Part shown: positions 10,970 through 22,474 of the stretch, piece by piece
Numbering within the stretch: the stretch's first letter is position 1
Layout of the letters: each line of letters begins with the position of its first letter
Assembly (NCBI GenBank): GCA_037013495.1
Contig: CM072805.1
Location: 37,877,169-37,941,168, forward strand
DNA: 64,000 bases
Direction: 5' to 3'
Source of the DNA: Hippophae tibetana
Lineage: Eukaryota > Streptophyta > Magnoliopsida > Rosales > Elaeagnaceae
The notes under the pieces: generated by a model
Told to the model about the DNA's origin: nothing
Databases searched by the model: none
What the model saw: only the letters and a program-made list of their open reading frames with translations
Position numbers and translations under genes: made by a program

Positions 10970-13851
10970 ATGAGGAAAGTTTGTCCCAATTTTGACCGAG
11001 AAGATGCCCTGGACACAGTCCTCGAAGTACCAATTCCAGAAGAGATGTTTGCTAATTCACAACAGAAAAGTACCGTCATGATTTCATGGCATAACATTAA
11101 GTCTTGGATGAAATCACCAAATTCTCAACCATCACATGCATCTATGACTGCCATATTCGGAAACCGAAACGCTGAGATCCAACTCTTGCTCGGTGTCATT
11201 GGTGCTCCTCTTATTCCGTTTCCCATTCCCACCCATCACCAACTCGTTAACACCAACATCATAGATCTTCACATCGTAAGCCTCTATCTACCCATTAATT
11301 AAGCTTCTCTTTTATTATAAAATTAATTAAATATTTATTGAAAATATCTGTCTGTGTGTGTGTGTGTGTAGGAGGCTTCAATGGCGAAGTACATAGTGAA
11401 GCAATACATAGCTGCAGTTGGCGGAGACAGGGCTTTGAATTCAATAGACAGTATGTATGCAATGGGCAAAGTCAAAATGGCTGTTTCTGAGGTCTGCGCA
11501 GGTGAAGCAAGTAATTTGAAGAGTAGTAGTAATAATAATAATAATAGCAGCAATGGCAAGGTTTTGAAGGTGAAGAGTATCAAAGGTGGAGAAATGGGTG
11601 GGTTTGTTCTGTGGCAGAAAAGGCCTCATCTGTGGTGCTTGGAGCTGGTGGTTGCTGATTTCAAAATTAGCGCAGGTAGTGATGGAAAGGTTGCTTGGAG
11701 ACAGACTCCGTGGCACCACTCTCATGCTTCTCGGGGCCCTCCACGCCCCCTTAGGCGTTTCTTACAGGTACTATTAATTTCTCCACGTCACACAAATGAC
11801 TATTTTTATTTCAAAACTATTTAATTATCATAATTAATATTAAATTACTTGTATCACATCTTAATTATTTATACTTTTGTCACTGATTTTCATGGTTTTG
11901 TGCTTCTATGGGCTCTCACGTTGTGTTTTTTTTTTTTAATGTTATCCATCAATTTATACGGTGACTTTAGAAATCTGGTATCTATACCCGTCAAACTAAT
12001 TTGATATTTGTTAGATATAATATCTTTTATTGATAAAAAATAAAATTAAAATAAATTTTTTAAATTAAACCTTTTAAAATTGATAAAGGAAACCATTACA
12101 AATTACAGTCTCACCATTCATATACTAACAGACCGCAGAGTTTCTCTAGGATTCCCTTTGGGACAACAAGCAATCAATTTGCTTCCTTTATAGTGGGTCT
12201 TGCCCATAATTTTGACATAGGTGCTTACCCGTTAGCTCTCAACGTGCTTTCTATTCACATTAATCACCAAATGCACTGAATTATACAAATAAAAAGTAAT
12301 ATTAATCGTAAAGGTCAACTCACAAAGAAGATTCGAACAAATTATTTTATACAACAAAAAAATGATTCACTATTTTATTTATTGTAACATTTTTTATCCA
12401 AATTTTACATATATATCTTAAAGATATTTTAATTTTTAAAAAAGTATAATTTATCATTTATCATTTAACTTGATATTTTTTACATATGTAATAATATAAA
12501 TACAATTTTAAAAGGTTTTTTAGATAAATAATAGTTGTTTGTCTCTAAATATATTATAAATATAATTTGATTAATTTATTATTTAAAAATAATATTTAAA
12601 TATCGCACCCATATTATTATACAAATAAAAAATCATAAATTAAATAATAAATTGTAATAAATTAATATTTTTTTAAATAAAATTACTACTAAAATATCAC
12701 GTCCAAAATTTAGATAAAAATAATATCAAAAATAAAATGATGATAACATTAATATAACAAACACACCAAAAACCACAAACAAAGTCAATAGCTTAGCTTG
12801 GGATTCCGTTTGCCTTACTTCACTTTTGACCTGTCAGTTGAGCCCTATTACACAACTAAAATGTTCACAAATCATAACAGCCTAACTTGGCCCAGTTGAA
12901 ATGTTTATTGATCAAATATAAAATAAAAGATCCAATGTAATTAACATTTACACTCAACATAAAAAAAATACAAAAAAAATATATTTAATAATTAAAATAG
13001 GTAGTTTAATATTTATATATATATAAAAGGAAGATTAAACTAGTTTTAAATATAAGGTTTAGAATTATTTAAGATGTATATTCTAATTATTTATCCATAT
13101 TTTTATATATTTAAATGTTGAGTGTAAATAACACTTATAATAATTCCGAACTCTCGCTTAAATCATGTAACTTTATTTTTATTTTATTTTGTAATTTACG
13201 TATTTAACATTTAAATTCAAACAGGGTCTTGATCCGAAATCAACTGCAAATTTGTTTGCAAATTCAGTGTGCGTAGGAGAGAAGACAATGAACGGTGAAG
13301 AATGTTTCATACTAAAACTGGAAGCTGAACCCTCAACACTAAGAGCAAGAAGCAGCAGCAATATAGAAATAATAACGCACACAGTTTGGGGTTACTTCAG
13401 CCAAAGAACCGGTCTTTTGGTACAACTAGAAGATTCTCATCTCATAAGAATGAAAGCTTCAGGAAACGACAGTGCGTTTTGGGAAACGACAATGGAATCA
13501 CTAATTGAAGACTACCGAAGCATTGATGGCATTAAAATTGCACACAGTGGAAGGACATGTGTGTCATTGTTGAGATTTGGAGAGGACCCAGAAAGTCATT
13601 CTAGGACAAGAATGGAAGAGATTTGGGAAATTGAGGAAGTAGAATTTAACATAAAGGGGCTGTCTATTGATTGTTTTTTGCCTCCTAGCGACCTAAAGAA
13701 AGAGGATCAACAACGTTGTGGAATGGAGGATGGTAAGAATATTAATTCATTGTTACCATTCAAAATTCGATCGGCTTCTTGTAGAATTAATGTTTCTAAA
13801 GTGGCTGCCCTTGATGAAGTTGATAGCATTTCGAGCAACGAGGAGTTGTAA
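10970..13851 (+). CDS. DUF620 family protein, three exons
   Basis: Exons are read as 10970-11275, 11372-11767 and 13225-13851, all split in phase 0, giving 442 residues. That is a normal length for plant DUF620 proteins. The N-terminus MRKVCPNFDREDALDTVLEV followed by PIPEEMF is characteristic of the family, which supports the first ATG. Exon 2 holds VKQYIAAVGGDRALN and FVLWQKRPHLWCLELVVA; exon 3 holds the C-terminal part of the domain, with HTVWGYFSQRTGLLVQLEDSHL and MEEIWEIEEVEFNI. No signal peptide or membrane segment is visible. The biochemical role of the family is unknown. A low-complexity Ser/Asn stretch near residues 149-161 is encoded by trinucleotide repeats. A CT-rich leader of about 200 bp precedes the ATG. 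Intron 2 is long (about 1.46 kb) and very AT-rich. No interruption is seen, so the gene looks intact. Confidence 0.93.
11353..11369 (+). repeat. (TG)n tract at the intron 1 splice acceptor
   Basis: About eight TG units run directly into the TAG that ends intron 1 of the DUF620 gene. They stand where a polypyrimidine tract is usual. Length change here could affect use of the acceptor. Confidence 0.85.
11522..11553 (+). repeat. coding trinucleotide repeat in the DUF620 gene
   Basis: AGT, AAT and AGC triplets repeat in frame, encoding a Ser-Ser-Ser-Asn-Asn-Asn-Asn-Asn-Ser-Ser run. Changes by whole units would alter the linker length without a frameshift. Confidence 0.8.
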
Positions 13852-15060
13852 ATTTTTTATTTTTTATATATATATATTTTCTGGGTTTTTGTACATATAT
13901 AGCCAACTCACTGTGTGATTGATATGGTTTTCGTATTACCATATAATATGGTTATTAGAAATTGAAATAACTAAAATAACCTTTATATTTACTCATACAA
14001 AACATATGTACTGAGCAATAAAGGATTCTTATAAGAATGTTTTAAAATTTATATTTTGTCATCAAAGTTTGTGTTCAAATCTTTGAATTGTATCAAACGG
14101 TAAACCGACAAACTAGCATCCATTTCAATAAAAACAAAAACAAAATAAATAAATTATTTTAATTTTTAACTTTCAATTTAAATTCGTAGGAGAAAAAAAA
14201 AATGAAAATTCCTAATGCAGCAGCATTGCAAGTTTACAATATGAGGAAAACATTAGGATATCGCATCTTTATATGAAAAATGCTTGGAAACATAATTTGC
14301 AAAATTTTCTTGTATCCCAACTTTATACAAACTTTTGATTTTTATAATTATTTTAAAATTTACTCTCTTAAGTAATTTTTAATTGATATGATAAAATAAT
14401 AAAATAATTATTTACCACAAATTATGATATGTTAAAAATCTTTCTATTTTAATAAATAATTATCTATCACAATCACAATAATTATATTTAAAAAAATTAT
14501 TCTAAAATAATACTATTAAACAGGATTATAAAACCGTATTGCTTCAGTATTCGTCTTATACCCTCTATAACTGTATGATATATTAAAGTCATTGAGTTTT
14601 GTACGTATTTGAATTAATTTTAATCATTCACATATTCTTCTAACTTCAATTTGAAAAATAATAAAAATAAAAACTAAACAAGTCCAGTTAAACGATCATT
14701 TTCTTTAAACAATTTAAATAATCAAATTTAATTTAAATTATAAATATTCATAATATAATCATAATTAAATTTAGAGAATAAATATTCATAATATTAAATA
14801 ATAAAATTTAATTTAAACGATAAATAATTATAATTTAATTTAAATTATAAATATTTATAATATATTCATAATTAAATTTAGAGAATAAATATTCATAATA
14901 TTAAATAATCAAATTTAATTTAAACGATAAATAATCATAATTTAATTTAAATTATAAATATTCGATAATATTAAATAATATATTCTTTTAAATAACATAA
15001 ATATATAAAATAAACATAAACAAGTATTTTTTTATTTTTGTTATTTTCTAAAAAGAATTT
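13852..15060. other. intergenic DNA between DUF620 and sHSP genes
   Basis: The first 100-150 bp is probably the DUF620 3' untranslated region. The rest is AT-rich, includes a 107-bp tandem repeat (14725-14985), and shows no gene. Confidence 0.6.
14725..14985. repeat. 107-bp tandem repeat, about 2.4 copies
   Basis: The segment with TAAATTATAAATATT recurs at 14834, 14841+0 and 14948 with a constant 107-bp spacing (14734, 14841, 14948). Shared inner words include AATTAAATTTAGAGAATAAA. The last copy is partial. It ends about 75 bp before the heat-shock promoter of the next gene. Confidence 0.8.
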
Positions 15061-15097
15061 TCACTCTTAAATGGTCCGGAAACGAAATACGTGGGCA

Positions 15098-15110
15098 GAA
15101 CCTTCGCGAA
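15098..15110 (+). promoter_or_regulatory. heat-shock element, three perfect units
   Basis: GAACCTTCGCGAA fits the GAAnnTTCnnGAA consensus for heat-shock factor trimers exactly. It lies about 50 bp upstream of a TATA box and 130 bp upstream of the sHSP ATG. Confidence 0.88.
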
Positions 15111-15122
15111 CGTGAGCTTAAG

Positions 15123-15135
15123 GAAGTCTCTGGAA
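15123..15135 (+). promoter_or_regulatory. imperfect heat-shock element
   Basis: GAAGTCTCTGGAA matches the heat-shock consensus in its two outer GAA units, with CTC in place of TTC in the middle. It sits between the perfect element and the TATA box. Confidence 0.6.
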
Positions 15136-15160
15136 ATACCACGAAAACACCTGAAGCGAC

Positions 15161-15168
15161 TATAAAAT
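15161..15168 (+). promoter_or_regulatory. TATA box of the plus-strand sHSP gene
   Basis: TATAAAAT lies 72 bp upstream of the presumed ATG at 15240. A transcript would therefore start near 15190 with a leader of about 50 bases, normal for intronless plant sHSP genes. Confidence 0.75.
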
Positions 15169-15239
15169 TTCCTCGTCGGAAAGGTTATAATCCCCATTTT
15201 CAAGTATTTCGAGTTTATAAACTCTCCTACCGGAAAACA

Positions 15240-15690
15240 ATGTCGCTAACTCCAAGCTTCTTTGGTAACAGGTCCAATTCCTTCGATCCATTTTCGCATG
15301 ATGTCTGGTACCCATTTGAGGGTTTTCCCATGCGATTGGTCTCTGAACACAGCTGTTCTTCACGCAAGGATTGATTGGAGAGAGACTTCGACGGCTCACG
15401 TGTTCAAGGCCGACGTTCCGGGACTAAGAACAGATGAGGTAAGGGTTGAAGTAGAAGACGGTAGGGTCCTCCAAATAACCGGAGAGAGAAAGCGCGAGCA
15501 GGAGGAGAAGACCGACACGTGGCACCGTGTTGAAAGAAGCAGCGGCAGATTCTCTAGAAGGTTCAAGCTGCCAGAGAATGCCAGGGTGGATCAGATCAAG
15601 GCTGGTATGGAGGATGGGGTTCTTACTGTTACGGTGCCCAAAGATGAACCCAAGAAGACCAATGTTAGGTCCATTCAGATTTCTGATTAG
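15240..15690 (+). pseudogene. class I small heat-shock protein gene with a broken frame
   Basis: This is a cytosolic class I sHSP (HSP20, alpha-crystallin family), an ATP-independent chaperone that binds unfolding proteins under heat. From the ATG at 15240 the frame gives the class I N-terminus ([18 protein letters not shown]) but reaches a stop near 15375. The alpha-crystallin domain lies in the next frame from about 15355 (ARIDWRE) to the stop at 15690. It includes [11 protein letters not shown], the NGVLTV-like [10 protein letters not shown] and the C-terminal I-x-I motif (SIQISD). The shift falls roughly between 15330 and 15360, equivalent to two bases lost or one gained. A shorter protein of about 130 residues could start at 15298, with a non-family N-terminus. 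The heat-shock promoter looks intact. A sequencing or assembly error is possible, so I call a pseudogene with caution. Confidence 0.75.
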
Positions 15691-16200
15691 GCCTTTATGT
15701 TTTTCGTTACCTAGCAGTTACTACTACTATGTGGTGGTAGTGGTAGTGGCCAATTGTTTGCATGACTGCGTTTCTCTAAATGTTGTAGACGTTTTGATTT
15801 CCATATTTATTACTCGTTTTTTATTTCAAATGTCAATGCGTTTTGATTGGGTTATTCATCTTATAGGTTTTTATCTTAGTATCATATTAGATTCTAACAC
15901 TTTTCGTAAAATAAGTTATGTAATTGTATGATTCAGCCAATATATAGTGTAGTCAGCATACAAACTTTCGAACAGAAAGTGGTAAAAGATAATATTTGAA
16001 GCTGAGATTTCTTAATTCACTTCAGATAATTCCACATTACATGTAGAACTTTTTTTGTTGGCAACTCTTTAACATGTTATCAACCAAGCAAACAAAAAAA
16101 AAAACATACAAATTTATTTAACCACATACACGCAAAATATATTAAGATACACACATAATTTGACATAGACACCTCGAGCACCGAAGACCCAGGATCACAT
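15691..16200. other. spacer between convergent sHSP genes
   Basis: About 510 bp separates the two stop codons. It should contain the 3' untranslated regions and polyadenylation signals of both genes. Nothing else is recognisable in it. Confidence 0.6.
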
Positions 16201-16683
16201 TCAGCCAGAGATATCAATAGATTTAACCTCACGCTTCATCTGTTCTTCTTCCTTAGGCACAGTAACAGTGAGAACACCATTCTCCATAGCAGCTTTGACC
16301 TGATCCATCCTAGCATTATCAGGCAACCTAAACTTCCTCACGAATTTTCCACTGCTTCTTTCGACTCTATGCCACTTATCATTCTTGTCCTCTTCTTCTC
16401 TGCTTCTCTGTCCACTTATCTGAAGCACCCTTCCATCTTCAACCTCCACTTTCACCTCATCCTTTCTAATTCCAGGAAGATCAACCTTGAATACGTGTGC
16501 TTCTGGGGTCTCCTTCCAATCAATTCGAGTGTTGGCTAAAGCAGAGGTCTCTCTAGCAGAGGAATTAGAAGCATTTGTTAGAGAGGTATTGAAATGGAAG
16601 CCATCGAAGGGGTCCCAGATATCCAACGAAAATGGATCGAAGACGTTGCTTCGTCTCCCACCACCCCAGTTACTCAGAGCCAT
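16201..16683 (-). CDS. class I small heat-shock protein, 160 residues
   Basis: This is an intronless minus-strand gene for a cytosolic class I sHSP, a chaperone forming large oligomers that hold heat-damaged proteins for refolding by Hsp70/Hsp100. The N-terminus carries the class I signature [17 protein letters not shown]. The alpha-crystallin domain runs from about residue 50 to 145, with [39 protein letters not shown] and [11 protein letters not shown]. The tail ends with the I-x-I motif in SIDISG, which docks between dimers. The length is normal for an 18-kDa class I protein and the frame is unbroken. It faces the disrupted sHSP at 15240 tail to tail and is clearly related to it, so local duplication by inversion is likely. 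A TATA box and a heat-shock element lie upstream. Confidence 0.96.
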   Translation of the reverse strand: MALSNWGGGRRSNVFDPFSLDIWDPFDGFHFNTSLTNASNSSARETSALANTRIDWKETPEAHVFKVDLPGIRKDEVKVEVEDGRVLQISGQRSREEEDKNDKWHRVERSSGKFVRKFRLPDNARMDQVKAAMENGVLTVTVPKEEEQMKREVKSIDISG

Positions 16684-16782
16684 TGCTTTGCTGCTGTTGG
16701 AAAATTGACTTATAGGAATTGAAGACTTGTTGAAATTATAAAGAGCTTTTTCTCAATTCTTGAACAGTGTATCAAGGGTGAA

Positions 16783-16790
16783 ATATATAA
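16783..16790 (-). promoter_or_regulatory. TATA box of the minus-strand sHSP gene
   Basis: The minus strand reads TTATATAT about 100 bp upstream of the ATG at 16683. The leader would be about 70 bases. Confidence 0.7.
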
Positions 16791-16803
16791 TAGGATACTG
16801 AAA

Positions 16804-16811
16804 GAAGTTTC
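16804..16811 (-). promoter_or_regulatory. heat-shock element, two perfect units
   Basis: GAAnnTTC on either strand (GAAGTTTC on the plus strand) lies about 15 bp upstream of the TATA box. That is the usual place for heat-shock elements in plant sHSP promoters. Further partial TTC/GAA units are visible up to about 16890. Confidence 0.7.
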
Positions 16812-16899
16812 CCGTCATTTTAATGGCAATTTCTCGGCTCTTTGTAAATCAGACACAAATTCTATAATCTTCTTTACGGCATTCCTTTCTATCAAACAC

Positions 16900-19694
16900 G
16901 TGGCCCCAAACTCCCACTTGTCAAGTCCGTTCTATTTCACGTGTTACCTTACGTGTCTTCCATCGTTCACTTTTTCTAATGACGTGTCTTCTAAACTTTG
17001 CCTCTCTTAAATATCAATATCGGAAGATGGGGGTAGTATAGGTACAAATTATTAAGCAAATAAATTTCTCACTTTTACAAATTTTGAACATTGAAATATT
17101 TTCAGATATAAAAATGCATAAACTTTTATAAGAGATAATGTGGATATATTTACAAAATTAGTGTTAGTTATTTTATAATTTTATTTACAAAATCAACATC
17201 AAATTTTTAATTATAATAAAATTAATAAGGATATATGTAAAGCAATTTACGTTAATTATATAAATGAAGTAATAAATTTTGGGAATTGAAACGCTGGAAA
17301 ATAAATTGACTAATGCTCTAAATTTACTATTTACACATGGTTTTGGTAATTTATTATTAGATATATATCGTGCGCACTCGATGCAAGAAAAAGCCCATTA
17401 TTATAAAACATGTGTAAGGGATTGAGTTGTGCCCGTTACCCATTTAGTTATTAAAAATTTAAATTTTGTCTGACTCTAACAACTTATTTTAATCATAAAA
17501 TAATATAAATTAATTAGATAAATATTATCATATTTTAAATTTTATATTTAATTAATAATTATTGAAATTTAAAAATAAATAAATAAAATAAAAATATTAA
17601 TTTATCATTAAAAAAAATATTTCAAATAATTTATTAAAATCATCTATATATATACCTCTTATAATAATTATATTAATAATTGTAAATAAATAAGTTAATC
17701 TTACAATTTTTAAATTGAGTACGGTTAGTAATATTATTTATGGAAGTTTAAATATTATAACATAAAAAATAGTTATTTTACGAGAATATATAAATATTTA
17801 ATTTTAATATTTTTTATTAATTAAAATATTAATTTTAATTGTTATATGATTAAACATACTTATTTTTATAATAATAGAATAATAATAACTATCTCATCAA
17901 TAAAGTTAATTTCAAAAGTGCACTAAGTGCAGTTGTTCTACGTTGCATCCATTTTAACATATGGATGGACAGATTCTTCAGCTATATGGGCTACGAAGCC
18001 CAGTTAAGATAAACCATTGGATCATAAACAACTAGTTCAAATGTTGTGTACCCATTTAATCTTTTGATATTAGGTACGTATTGAGAATTTGATATGTTTT
18101 TTCGAATAAAAGATATAATGTAGTGTATATTTATATAATAATAGTAAAAATAATAAAAGTTATAATTTAAAAAATATATACATGTTTTTATTTATTTATA
18201 TTAAAAATATTAAAATAATTATAAATTTAATTTTCATCTATATTACCGTTAAATAAGATGGATATAAGTCAGGTTGGTCGGATTTTACAAAGTTTTCAAC
18301 CAAATTTGACATTTTTAGGTTAAAACATTTCTTGATTAAAATTAATAAATATAGGTCTCAATCCAATCCAACGCATTATGCATGGGTCGGTTTGGATCGG
18401 GTTGATCATATTATATTAAAAACTTAATTTTTATTTAATGAAGTCTATTTAATTTTTAAAAATGTATAATTATTTATTATTTAAAAAAATCGTTATTTTA
18501 ATAATACTTTCAAATTTAAAAAAAGAATAAGTAATGAGAAATATTTAAAAATGATATAAATCTAATTTTAAAAAATAAAAATGTATTGATTTTTTAAATA
18601 AAATTAATAAGCATATGATATATATATATATATAAGATAAATATTAGGTAATTTGTTAACAAAAATCACATAATCTTATTTACTATGTATAATTTCAAAC
18701 TAGTGAGATTTGAACATAAATAATTAAATTTCTATATAAAATTTTATTTAAAAAAATCTAAAATTATATATTGCAATTGTGTTCAATTTTACGGGTTATA
18801 ATTTATAGTATCGAACTTTGCCATTAAGATTTGGTTTATTGGGTTATGACTCGAATTTATTCGTGATGTTATGAAACCAAATCCAATCCAACTAAAGTTA
18901 GAAATAGTGAGTTAGTTAAGATTTTGTTCACTCTTGAATAAATGAAATTATTGATATGTAATTTTTTTTTTGTTTATTGTACTTTTAATTGTAAATAATA
19001 TATATACTTGTTTTAAATTATGTTGCCTTTCTATATGTAATTTATTCAATTTGAGGAAATGGTCTATTTTTTACAATAATATATAAATTTGTATCAAATT
19101 TTATATTTATATTATTTAAATTTTATTATATATATGTTAATATTATTTAAAAAATTAAATTATTTTTTTAATTTTTAAAATAATTATGATAAATAATAAA
19201 ATATAAAGATTATTGATAATAAAAAAATATGTTGTAATTTATCCGTAATAAAATCACTTTTAAGTGCTTTTTTCTTTATTGATGAAGTTCAATTGTAAAT
19301 ACCTAATATTGTTTGCATTTGAATCATGGAATTAATATTTTTTTTAAATAACAAAACTTCCTAAACTTAAATAGAGTGTTCTATAATTTTTCAAAGCAAG
19401 CAATAGATGCTTGACATCTTAGTATTTGTAATCATTTATTTCTACACTGGAGATGATAGAAAAATCTAACAGCATCATTACGACGAGCACGCCATCCATG
19501 ATGGGGACTCGCTCGGGTAGATACCATTCACATCACATTATCAATACGAAACCATTTAATTCGGATTAATTAGCAATATTACAGTATTATTAATTATTAA
19601 ATTATACAAATATTTATTAATAATAATATTAAAATACAATTAATATTTTATTAGATAAAGAGTAAAATTACAAATCTAAACATTTAAATTATCA

Positions 19695-19727
<33 letters not shown>

Positions 19728-21150
19728 CAAAATTAAGATTAATAATAAGTTATAGCATCAAAATACTATCAAGAACATCAACTTATTATAGTACATGACC
19801 AAATTTTTAAGTGCGAATTTAGAATTATAAAAAAATGAAACATGTTAATTCTCAACTCTCATATGCACAGAATTAAAAAAAAAAAAATTCTATGCTTCCA
19901 TAAAAGCACCTTACATTGCTTCCTATTTTATATTTTTTCTTTGAAAAGAAAAATGAATAAGACAAAATTTAAGCGTGTGATGTGCACTAATGTGCCGAGG
20001 TATTTAATGAATGATTAACAAAAACTTAATTTATTTGGTTTAGATTTTATTTTTATGAAAATATTTATTAAAATAATGATTATTATTATTATTATGATAA
20101 AATATTATCTTGATATAATAAGATATATTATGAAATTAAATGTTTTTTTATATTAGTTCAATGCTTTAACATAAATTTTATTTTTTATTACAATTGTTTT
20201 GAAGTAGGTAAATTAATAAGGTTTATCTTAATTGATTTTAACAAAAAAAATCAAATATTACTCAAATTAAGATAATTTTTGTGTTTTAATAGGAATAAAA
20301 TACAGATTAGAGTACTATGAATAGTGGATGGTAGGTGAGTAATGCTACTTTATTAAATTTGTTTGTGCCAAAATTGATGTTTGTGGCTTGGTGGGTTTTT
20401 TAGAGCCAAAACTAATGTTTTTTTTATATAATTTTAAAATTATCCTAAAAAAGTATGTCATGTATATTCATCACATGTTTATTTTCATCCCAAAAAATAG
20501 TTAATTGTCAATGTAAAACTTTTATTTTTATTTTTAAATCATTTAAAAATTATGACCATCTTTCACCTATAATTATAGTAGCAACAACATGAATATATAA
20601 TATATATTTTTCAAAGAATAAAAAAAAAACATCAACATGGTATTCATGCAGCATTATTAATAATAAAATCACAAGATGACTTATTGGTCGTATAAGAACC
20701 TATAAACTTTTAACGTACAAATTATAATCCATAATACTAATTTCTTAAAAAAATAATTATATAATACGAATGGGGACACGTAAGAGTACGTAATATTGTT
20801 CACATGTAAATGATTGAGTATCATATGATGCTTAATATTTAAGCAAGAAATGAACATTCTTCCATGTCACCAATTATGAAAACAGGTTGTCATCTTATGA
20901 TTCTGTAGCAAAACAAAATAAAATAATAACGTAAAAGAACATGGCCGATTAGGAAAACAAATTATAAGTTAAAAGAACGAGGATATGACTTAGAAGGACT
21001 AAATTGTCCTCTTCTAACAGGCGCGAGATTGACGGTTGGAAATGGGTCACATTATTTTTATTTTCTTTAATTCTATCATATATTTAATATAATTTTTTAT
21101 TAAAATTTCTTAATTGACATAATAAAAGTATTTAAGAAGGAATAGAGGTT
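16900..21150. other. AT-rich intergenic DNA
   Basis: About 4.2 kb with no supported gene. A slightly richer patch at 17935-18070 and the GGTTGGTCGG/GGTCGGTTTGGATCGGG patch at 18270-18410 look like eroded repeat remnants. An (AT)n microsatellite lies near 19699-19726. Confidence 0.55.
19699..19726. repeat. (AT)n microsatellite
   Basis: About 14 uninterrupted AT units lie in AT-rich intergenic DNA. Confidence 0.85.
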
Positions 21151-21189
21151 TTGAGAATTGTTTAACCCGAATGTCGTTTTAGGATTTCA

Positions 21190-21191
<2 letters not shown>

Positions 21192-21224
<33 letters not shown>

Positions 21225-21233
21225 TTTTTTTTT
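21192..21233 (+). repeat. poly(C) 33 followed by poly(T) 9
   Basis: Thirty-three consecutive C residues run directly into nine T residues. A C homopolymer this long is unusual in such AT-rich DNA, and its exact length may be uncertain in the assembly. The reverse strand would be a 33-base G run. Confidence 0.9.
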
Positions 21234-21451
21234 CTCTTTATCAAATATCTTCATCTGTTAGCTTTCACCATCAACTGTCTTGCTCTGCTTCTAGCTCCTA
21301 TTTTTCCAATAAATTTCGAGTTTTCTTTCTCGTTTCGTCTTCTGCTCAACATGATCCTGCTCGTCTGACTTTTCAAACACCACTCATTTTATGGTCCTTC
21401 GTAGTGGTTTTACTCAGTAGTGGGACGGATATTGTAATTAAAAATAATTAA
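21234..21451 (+). other. transit-peptide-like open frame, possible gene fragment
   Basis: An open frame without an in-frame ATG follows the poly(C/T) run. It encodes a Ser-rich, basic stretch (SSSVSFHHQLSCSASSSYFS, then NKFRVFFLVSSSAQHDPARL) like a chloroplast or mitochondrial targeting peptide. A GTAAT at about 21435 could be a splice donor. GC content is higher than in the flanks up to about 21580. I recognise no mature protein after it. It could be a stray first exon carried here by transposition or gene decay, or chance. Function unknown. Confidence 0.25.
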
Positions 21452-22451
21452 AATTAAAAAATTAAAAAATTAAAATTAAAATAAATAGTAAGATGTTCTT
21501 CGCTTCTTAGTGGCGGTCTCTTTTCAAGCGTTTGGAAAGTGGCATTCTCTTGCGTTGGTTTGTTTATGGTACCATTTTTGTTTATGTTGTTTTTTTTTTT
21601 TTAACTTGTAATTATCTCGAAATGGGAACAGTTTTGAAAAAAGATCTCATGGTTGGAACAAGAGGGTCTTTCTTCTCATTGGAGTTGTAATTATTGTGTT
21701 TTTATTTAGCTAAAATCAGATTATTTGTTTATTTTTTGTTGATTTTGTGGTTAAAATTTTTTTTTAAATTTTTTTTTTTTCAAATGAATCATTATAATTA
21801 CATTTTAATGTTTGATATTATTAAAAAATCATGATTATTATAATCAAATATTAAGGTGAGTTATGATATAAAACTACTTAGAAACACTATTATATATTCT
21901 CTTATTTGATAGTTTGTATCTTCGGTTTGCATTATAATGTTACTTCTTATTTAATAAAATTATTGTTACTTATTATAAAAAAAGAAGGATATTTTTGTAA
22001 AATTAGATAAAAATAAATTAAATTACTAAAAAAACTACAGTACCTTACGATTTAGTTGTAAAAGTTCGTAGATATGGCATGTTTTTATTTATGTTAGATA
22101 CGGTTAAATTTAAATTATTTTTATCATGTAAATATTAAATTAATAATAATATTATTAAAATATAAATAAAATAAATATTATATATAATTATGATAATAAT
22201 ATGATATTTTTAATTTAATTTTTAATTTTTAAAATGTTTTGTCAATATCCATCTTTGACTTGCATCAAAGCAAAAGAAAAATCGAAAAATAATAGCTATT
22301 TTGGTGTTTGAGCCCACAACGTGATGACAGCTGCTTCATATTTTCCAAGCCCAAAACAGTGATAATTGGACTATAATAAATTAATAATCTGAACCATTAG
22401 TGATAAACCGTGAAGAGGAAGAAAACCTAAATGAGGGAAAAAAAATTTAAA

Positions 22452-22474
22452 TATATAAAAGAGAGAGAGAGAGA
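22452..22474 (+). promoter_or_regulatory. orphan TATA box with GA-repeat leader
   Basis: TATATAAAA is followed by seven GA units and a purine-rich stretch to about 22496. Some 200 bp of GC-richer sequence precedes it. This looks like a plant core promoter with a GA-rich leader. A possible splice donor (GAG then GTGCAT) lies at about 22496. No long coding frame follows directly; the nearest candidate is the small ORF at 23175. Confidence 0.35.

Noticed and set aside
10692-11033. 113-codon minus-strand frame over the DUF620 leader and first exon
   Set aside because: It is antisense to a well-supported exon and has no recognisable family.
15262-15300. Start of the plus-strand sHSP at the non-ATG codon at 15262
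   Set aside because: The residues encoded there do not match the class I N-terminus, which is found from the ATG at 15240 in another frame.
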